From: Gorsachius magnificus
Lineage: Eukaryota; Chordata; Aves; Pelecaniformes; Ardeidae
Length of the DNA stretch: 64,000 bases
Assembly: GCA_034008185.1 (NCBI GenBank)
Contig: CM067082.1
Span: forward strand, 154,759,895 to 154,823,894
Reading direction: 5' to 3'
The notes under the pieces were generated by a model, which worked only from the letters and a program-made list of their open reading frames with translations, was not told the origin of the DNA and searched no databases. A program made the translations under genes and the position numbers. Each line of letters begins with the position of its first letter. Within the stretch, counting starts at the first letter, position 1. Shown piece after piece: positions 58,901-64,000 of the stretch.

Positions 58901-60166
58901 CTAATTCTGATCACTGTTGCTCATGGTTTGTGTATATGAGTCAGAAGTTCCTTCATCACAATCAGAATTAAGATCAGCTCTTCTATTCTGTCTGAAAAAA
59001 TGACAATCTACCCCGTCTTTGGAAATTGGAGCAACAAGTTTCTTGGAAGAGCCCCCTTTCGTGCTTGTTTTTCTTTGCAACTCGCGTACTCGTGCCTCTA
59101 GGGTCGAGGTAGGTTTTCCGTCCCACTTCCTCATGTCCTCTCCATGGTCACGCAGGTAAAACCATAGAGTGCCCCGTGGTGTGTACCCTCGATATTCTTT
59201 TCCTTGAGCAGAAGGGCGCTTACTTCTAATGGCTGAGATACTGGTCTGTACAGGAGGGGTGTAGGGTATACGCTTTTCGAGTCGTTCAACCTTTTGGGAC
59301 AGTTTCTCCACAGCAGAGACAAGGGAAGAAGAGATACTTTCTTCGTATTCCCGGAGCTGGCTAGCCATTTCATCCACTGTTGGTCCCCGTCCAGCTTCCC
59401 AGTTCATTATTGCCCATGTGTTGGCATATGATGTTGGTGCACTCCGTAACAACTTCCGCCACATGGGTCGTGTGCACTGGACACTATCTGGATCTTTAGG
59501 CAACTGGTCATTGTCCAGGTCACTATAAATCACTTCCAGGACAGCCAATTCCCTCAGGTACTGGATGCCTTTCTCCACGGTGGTCCATTTGCCTGGGCGA
59601 TGTATGACATCTTCCTTGAAGGGATATCTTTCCTTCATGGCTGACAGTAGTCGCCTCCAGAGGCTGAGGACTTGTGTCCCTTTTCCAATCGCTTTGTCAA
59701 TGCCGCCTTCCCTAGAAAGGGATCCCAGCTGTTTGGCTTCCTTACCCTCCAGTTCCAGGCTACTGGCCCCATTATCCCAGCATCGGAGCAACCAGGTGAC
59801 AAGATGCTCTCCTGCACGACGGCTGAAATCTTTTCTCATATCTCGCAGCTCACCCAAGGATAGAGACCGTGTCGTTTCTGTCTCATTTATGAGCTCTTCC
59901 TCTTCCTCCTCCTTTTGTGATGGCCCTGATTCATCCTCCCTTTCTAAACGAGTTGACTTTCGCTTCCAAGATTTCTTCTTGTGTATAGGGGCAACTGATA
60001 CCGGCACAGGTTCGCTCCCTGCTTCAGCTGCAATGCCTGTTGCTGGGGTTTGAGTAGCTGCAGTGCAGGTTGCAGGGGTTGGAGTAGCAGCGGTGCCTGT
60101 GGCTACGGCTGGAGGAGCTACAGTGGGTGTCACTGGGGTTGGAGTAGCTGCAGTGCCTACGTCCAC
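58901..60166 (-). CDS. Gag polyprotein, ERV-L type (continuation of the upstream frame)
   Basis: A 421-codon frame encodes the structural protein. Residues 1-50 are repeats rich in Thr, Ala and Pro (GTAATPTP units). Residues 62-74 are basic (HKKKSWKRK) and could bind nucleic acid or act as a nuclear signal. A Glu run lies at 86-91. The region 120-260 contains words typical of ERV-L Gag (LVTWLLRCWDNGASSLELEG, AKQLGSLSREGGI), the family that gave rise to mouse Fv1. Residues 275-300 look like a short coiled coil (VEKLSQKVERLEKRI). There is no CCHC zinc knuckle near the C-terminus. The first listed codon is GTG inside the tandem repeat, not an ATG. The natural start is probably the ATG of the membrane segment upstream. 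The frame ends in UAG, with protease following in the same frame. Confidence 0.88.
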   Translation of the reverse strand: MDVGTAATPTPVTPTVAPPAVATGTAATPTPATCTAATQTPATGIAAEAGSEPVPVSVAPIHKKKSWKRKSTRLEREDESGPSQKEEEEEELINETETTRSLSLGELRDMRKDFSRRAGEHLVTWLLRCWDNGASSLELEGKEAKQLGSLSREGGIDKAIGKGTQVLSLWRRLLSAMKERYPFKEDVIHRPGKWTTVEKGIQYLRELAVLEVIYSDLDNDQLPKDPDSVQCTRPMWRKLLRSAPTSYANTWAIMNWEAGRGPTVDEMASQLREYEESISSSLVSAVEKLSQKVERLEKRIPYTPPVQTSISAIRSKRPSAQGKEYRGYTPRGTLWFYLRDHGEDMRKWDGKPTSTLEARVRELQRKTSTKGGSSKKLVAPISKDGVDCHFFRQNRRADLNSDCDEGTSDSYTQTMSNSDQN

Positions 60167-60390
60167 AGCTGGAGTAGTTACAGCGGGTGTTGCAGGGGCT
60201 GGAGTACCAGCAGTGTTCAGTGCCGTGTCTCAGTTGGAGGAGTTACAGGGGTGTTCGGGCTGGAGTACAGCAGTGCCTGTGCCCACAGCTGGATAGCTAC
60301 AGTGGGTGTCCAGGGGTTGAGTAGCTGCAGTGCCTGTGTCTGCAGTTGGAGGAGTACAGTGGGTGTACTGAGTGGAGTAGCGCAGGGCCT
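60030..60390 (-). repeat. 60-bp tandem repeat coding 20-residue units
   Basis: About six copies of a 60-bp unit (plus-strand core GGGGTTGGAGTAGCTGCAGTG) give Thr/Ala/Pro/Val-rich 20-residue repeats. Copies from 60030 to about 60230 keep length 60 and stay in frame. Copies from about 60230 to 60390 have several missing single bases (for example GGATAGCT for GGAGTAGCT), and this is where the membrane frame and the gag frame part. The repeat is expected to be length-variable and hard to assemble. Confidence 0.85.
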
Positions 60391-60877
60391 GTGCAGGAAT
60401 CAGTCTTTGGATGGTATATAATTTACGTAGGAGTCTAACCCTGAGTAAAAGCTGAACTATATTCAGGAGACCTAGCAATAGGGCCATGCTAGTTGGAACA
60501 TCCCAAGGATATTCAACATTCTCAAGAACTGTTGTAATTAGCTCAGAGAAAAAGGGGAAGATGGAGTAAGGTGACTCCCCCACAGGCTGGCTCTCCGAGG
60601 ATAAAAAGTAAAATGTATAATTATTCATAATTCCCAATAGATGGTTCCCAAAATACAGAGGTGACAGCAATACTGAGTACAAATATGAGCTTAATCTGAT
60701 GATCAATAGTTTTATCATAGCATAAGCCAGTATTACACAGTACAGCAGAACAGTAGCTTTAATCCACTTGCGAAAAGTGACAACCAGCAGCACAGGGAGT
60801 GCATACAGCAGGTAAGGTGATATATAAAAGAACTCCATGAACAAGGACAGCAACTCTGAGAGCAAATAAAACAACAT
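60230..60877 (-). CDS. Multi-pass membrane segment at the start of the gag region
   Basis: A 215-codon frame starts with ATG at 60877 (G at -3), 115 bases after the 5' LTR. It is the first ATG-initiated frame of the provirus. It is strongly hydrophobic, with likely membrane spans at residues about 2-34, 41-60, 65-84 and 128-146. The spans are separated by short basic stretches (RKWIK, RVRLLRK) and one polar loop (residues 85-125) with an N-x-T site (NYT, 86-88). From residue about 172 it becomes the Thr/Ala/Pro repeat (TGTAATQ) also found at the start of the gag frame, then stops after indels. I know no such domain in standard Gag proteins. It could be an N-terminal membrane domain of Gag, or a separate protein. 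Inference favours a fusion, because the gag frame has no ATG of its own before its middle. Confidence 0.75.
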   Translation of the reverse strand: MLFYLLSELLSLFMEFFYISPYLLYALPVLLVVTFRKWIKATVLLYCVILAYAMIKLLIIRLSSYLYSVLLSPLYFGNHLLGIMNNYTFYFLSSESQPVGESPYSIFPFFSELITTVLENVEYPWDVPTSMALLLGLLNIVQLLLRVRLLRKLYTIQRLIPAQALRYSTQYTHCTPPTADTGTAATQPLDTHCSYPAVGTGTAVLQPEHPCNSSN

Positions 60878-60960
60878 TGCGACCAGCGACTATTAGACTA
60901 ATATGAATGCTTATCACAAATGCATTTTAAAAATGTTCAGATCTGTCATTATCTCAACCC

Positions 60961-60983
60961 TTCGAGCCCCACGTTGGGCGCCA
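60961..60983 (-). other. Primer-binding site for tRNA-Lys (Lys1,2 type)
   Basis: On the minus strand TGGCGCCCAACGTGGGGC begins nine bases after the 5' LTR. It is complementary to the 3' end of the tRNA-Lys used by foamy viruses, Mason-Pfizer monkey virus and visna virus. The match to the tRNA continues past the usual 18 bases into the T arm (23 bases in all). It primes first-strand DNA synthesis. Confidence 0.9.
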
Positions 60984-60992
60984 AAATAGGAC

Positions 60993-61607
60993 TGTCGTGG
61001 TTTAACCCGGCTGGCAACTCAGCACCACGCAGCCGCTCGCTCACTCCCCCCCCTCCCTCAGTGGGATGGGGGAGAGAATCGGAGAAAAGGGAAAAAAAAA
61101 AAGTAAGACCCTGGGTTGAGATAGAGACAGTTTAATAAGAGAGAAGAATAACAATAATAATAATAATAGTGGTAAGAAAATATACAGAATATATAAAACA
61201 AGTGATGCACAATGCAATTGCTCACCACCCGCTGACCGATGCCCAGCCCGTCCCGAGCAATGATCAGTACCCGAGCAGCGATCACACAGCCCGAGCTGCG
61301 ACCACTCTGCCCGCGACCGACCGACCGACCCGACCGACCAAACCGACCAACCCCCCCGAGCATGACGTTATATGGTATGGAATAGCTCTTTGGACAGTTT
61401 GGGTCCTAGCTGTGCTGTACTCCCAGCTTGTTATGCACCTGGCCGAGCAGGAGAAGCTCAAAAAGTCCTTGAACAGTCTGAGCACTACTTGGCAACAACT
61501 AAAAACATCAGCGTGTTATCAACATTCTTCTAGCACTGAATCCAAAGCACAGCACTATGCTAGCTTCTGTGAAGAAAATTAACTCTATCCCAGCCGAAAC
61601 CAGGACA
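60993..61607 (-). repeat. 5' LTR of the ERV-L provirus
   Basis: 615 bp, the promoter copy for the minus-strand transcript. It matches the 3' LTR at every position compared by eye, except one extra A in the A run (61102-61112) and one missing G just after it. The TATA-like box is at about 61364-61375 and the polyadenylation signal at 61131-61136. Confidence 0.97.
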
Positions 61608-61612
61608 TGTGG
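61608..61612. repeat. Target-site duplication, right copy
   Basis: TGTGG, identical to 54697-54701, directly follows the LTR terminus ACA. Confidence 0.9.
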
Positions 61613-64000
61613 ATAACCCAGTTTAACTCTGATGCTTGGAGAGTAAGAGTGCTCTTGTTGCATAAAATTAGATTGTGTCTGATCCAATGAATTCAGCTAT
61701 TGATTCTACTTTCTGTGATCTCAGGAAAGTAACTTTACTCTCTGTGTAACTTGAATGAAACTACTAAATTCTTAGGTTATCAATTTGCATTGAATGGAAG
61801 AGTCAGACAGCTTGTGAAGACAACATGTGATTGAGGATTTTGAGTCTGATGATGATTAGGAGATGACCTCAAGTCTCATATATCTGTACCATCTACAGTA
61901 GAACATTAACTATTTTTCCTGCCTGTTGCTCAGGTACTAGATATAGTATGAAAATAAAACCTTTAACATGTCCTGAAAGTGTATATATATAAGATATACT
62001 TTTAAATATATGGATACAAATGTGTTCTGTATCTATTCTTGTATATATGCATATATATTTGTACACACATAAGTATACTTCATATTTTTACTTGCACTGG
62101 CTCTTCAAAGTAGTTACATGTCAAATCAGTCTCTTACAGATGTAAAAGATTGTTCATTAGCTTAGATGGGATTTGTGTCACATAGCTTTGATACCTAACA
62201 TATAGACATCCAGATCTCCACCAGTCATCCCAGGCTCTCCTTAACCAACAGATGCACTTTGGGGGAATAATTCATATGCCCTATTATACACTTTAGGCGT
62301 CCCTAAAGTTTCTTCAATTATAGAGGGACCCAGGATTCACTAGATGAAAGGTAGACACCTGCACTGCTTATGTCCACATTTAGCCAGATGAGTCCTGTCC
62401 CTTATTCTGAGATATGGATGGTGCCAGGTCTGAGGCAATGGAGCCAACAAACAGATATACAGAATACAAATTAAGGAATGCAAAGTGTTAGCCACTTTGT
62501 AGCCAAAATTTGGGACACTGAGCTCAGATGACTTGATATACATAACATGAGAAGTTAAAGGCAGAACCAAGAGCCAACTTGACATTTTTCTGAATCACCC
62601 TACAGCGTCTCATTTACAAACTACACTTACTGTCAACATAATTAAAATAGCAATTAATACCAAAGTAGCAACCTTAATAACTTGACCTAGGCAAATCTTT
62701 GATTCATTATTCTGGTTCGATATTTGTCTTGCCTACATTGGAGGAGGAATTACTTAGGTACCATCTGTTTCTTGCTAGCTGTATTTTAAGATAAATAATA
62801 AAAAATTATTTTGAGAAAATCTATTACAAATGAGTGCTCAGGAAATGTACAGGACAAGGCCTAGCATGAAAGATGGAGCTACGACATGTGACTTCCAAGG
62901 TACTGGCAACAGTCAGGTGAGATTTCCCATACCTTTATATGTATCCTTTTATTTTTGCCCTTAGGACAGATCAAAGGAAGTTCATGTTATTTCTATTTCT
63001 GCTCAGTCCTCTGTAAGTTGTACAAATATTTTGCTTAATGCAGTGTTACAGTCCTTTGGGAACTGGACTGAGGCCACTGAACACATTGCTCATGATCATT
63101 TTGTCTATGCTTTTTAATCTCTTTGTAAAACATTTCTTGGTCCTCAGGACAAATTCTTTAACCTATTATAGTGCAGAGCCAGAAGCCAAAAAAAGTGTGT
63201 AATTAAGCAGGAAATGAATACACTTATTTAGAATGGTTTTGCCTAAGTTTTTTAAGAAATAAGAGCCTAAAAATTAAGCCCAAAGATTCATGTCTTGAGT
63301 ATTGCAAAAGCTCTTGCTATCATGACTTCCAGAGACTCAGAGTATGACACTCCTGGAAGTTTATAAGACAGGCAGGTCCTGATTCCCACCTTCAATTAAA
63401 GACCCTTAAATGAACTGCCTCTCCTAGGAATGCCATTGACATTCATGCCATTTTAATGCTGACAGCAGATATCTTCAATCTTTACAAGGTGTTGCACAGC
63501 AAGGGAAGAAATACAACCTGAACATTATAGTCCTTGCAATCAAAGAGAATAAGTAACATTTGTGCAAAGAATCTGATGAATTGCGTGCATTTAACGTGAC
63601 TGTTCATGGTAAATACTAATAGAGCATTGTTATCTGTGTCATCCCCCCTGTTCTTTGACATGGTGAACCTATTCTAATCAGCGAATGAACAAATTGCTGC
63701 TACACTTACTTATTATGCATCCCAGTTAGCACAGCTATTCATTTGAGCTTGGAAAGGATTATTTTTGTCCATTAACCTCCTGTATCTCTGTGTGTGAAAC
63801 ATCAAATCTTGAAATCCTATCCACCATTGATATATAAAAGGTTTCTTAATGAAAGCCTGTAGAACATTAATTATCTAGTTGGGTTTCTAAGTAGTAACTG
63901 TGTTGTGCGTGAAGTTCAGCTTCTGGAAGGGGTTGAAAACTACACAGAGCAGAATATGTGGCTCTAGTTCAAAAAAATCTATTGAGCATATGCTTAAGTC
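61613..64000. other. No recognisable gene or repeat
   Basis: About 2.4 kb of AT-rich flanking DNA. Apart from an AT-rich tract (61978-62080) nothing is supportable. Confidence 0.5.
61978..62080. repeat. AT-rich low-complexity tract
   Basis: TATATA-type words with brief interruptions over about 100 bp; simple-sequence DNA. Confidence 0.6.

Larger units (their letters stand above)
54702..61607 (-). mobile_element. Full-length endogenous retrovirus, ERV-L (class III) type, no env
   Basis: A 6.9-kb provirus lies on the minus strand with paired 615-bp LTRs, a tRNA-Lys primer site, a purine tract and a gag-pro-pol coding region in the expected order. It is assigned to the ERV-L / spuma-related group from three points: the Gag sequence type (WLLRCWDNGASSLELEG, EAKQLGSLSREGGI), the lack of env, and LTR ends matching a common avian ERV-L LTR (TGTCCTGGTTTCGGCTGGG on the minus strand). 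The LTRs show no substitutions between them and the target duplication is perfect, so insertion is recent. Coding is interrupted by an in-frame UAG after gag, clustered indels in a tandem repeat near the gag start, and two small frameshifts in pol. Without env it can spread only within cells, as other ERV-L elements do. Confidence 0.95.

Noticed and set aside
60001..60400. CRISPR-like array of 60-bp repeats
   Set aside because: The units are contiguous coding repeats without spacers, inside a retroviral gag in vertebrate DNA.
60961..60983. tRNA-Lys gene
   Set aside because: Only the 3' T-arm/acceptor part of the tRNA is matched, at the exact position of a retroviral primer-binding site. No D arm or anticodon arm precedes it.

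Overview
The window looks like nuclear DNA of a bird. It is AT-leaning. Nearly every dispersed repeat I can recognise is a CR1 LINE fragment, usually ending in the avian-type tail (variants of ATTCTATG). There are two long terminal repeat (LTR) families typical of neognath birds and only faint relics of ancient MIR-type SINEs. I found no host gene with a recognisable product. Most of the window reads as intergenic or deep-intronic sequence, so species and chromosome cannot be named from it.

Layout: 1-15.5 kb holds no recognisable gene and only short simple repeats. From 15.5 to 46.2 kb there are about ten CR1 fragments on both strands. Two of them keep pieces of ORF2 (the end of the reverse transcriptase protein). 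A lone, 3'-truncated LTR lies at 38.1-39.2 kb. From 46.2 to 54.7 kb is mostly featureless, with one convincing MIR-type SINE near 53 kb.

The main content is a full-length endogenous retrovirus on the minus strand at 54702-61607. It has two 615-bp LTRs with no visible base substitution between them (two single-base indels only), a perfect 5-bp target duplication (TGTGG), a tRNA-Lys primer-binding site, and gag, protease, reverse transcriptase, RNase H and integrase, but no env. Reading 5' to 3' on the minus strand: LTR, primer site, a reading frame for a multi-pass membrane segment, a 60-bp tandem repeat encoding 20-residue units, a Gag domain of the ERV-L type, an in-frame UAG, protease, reverse transcriptase, RNase H and integrase, about 400 bp of noncoding DNA, purine tract, LTR. 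The coding region is interrupted by a cluster of small indels in the tandem repeat and by two 1-2 base frameshifts in pol. None of these breaks is a substitution-type stop codon, so the copy is either very young or carries assembly indel errors.

The feature most worth attention is the hydrophobic, multi-pass membrane segment at the start of the gag region. It appears joined in frame to Gag through the repeat. Also notable are the gag-UAG-pro arrangement with a possible pseudoknot and the foamy-virus-like Lys primer. The rest of the window is ordinary avian noncoding DNA.
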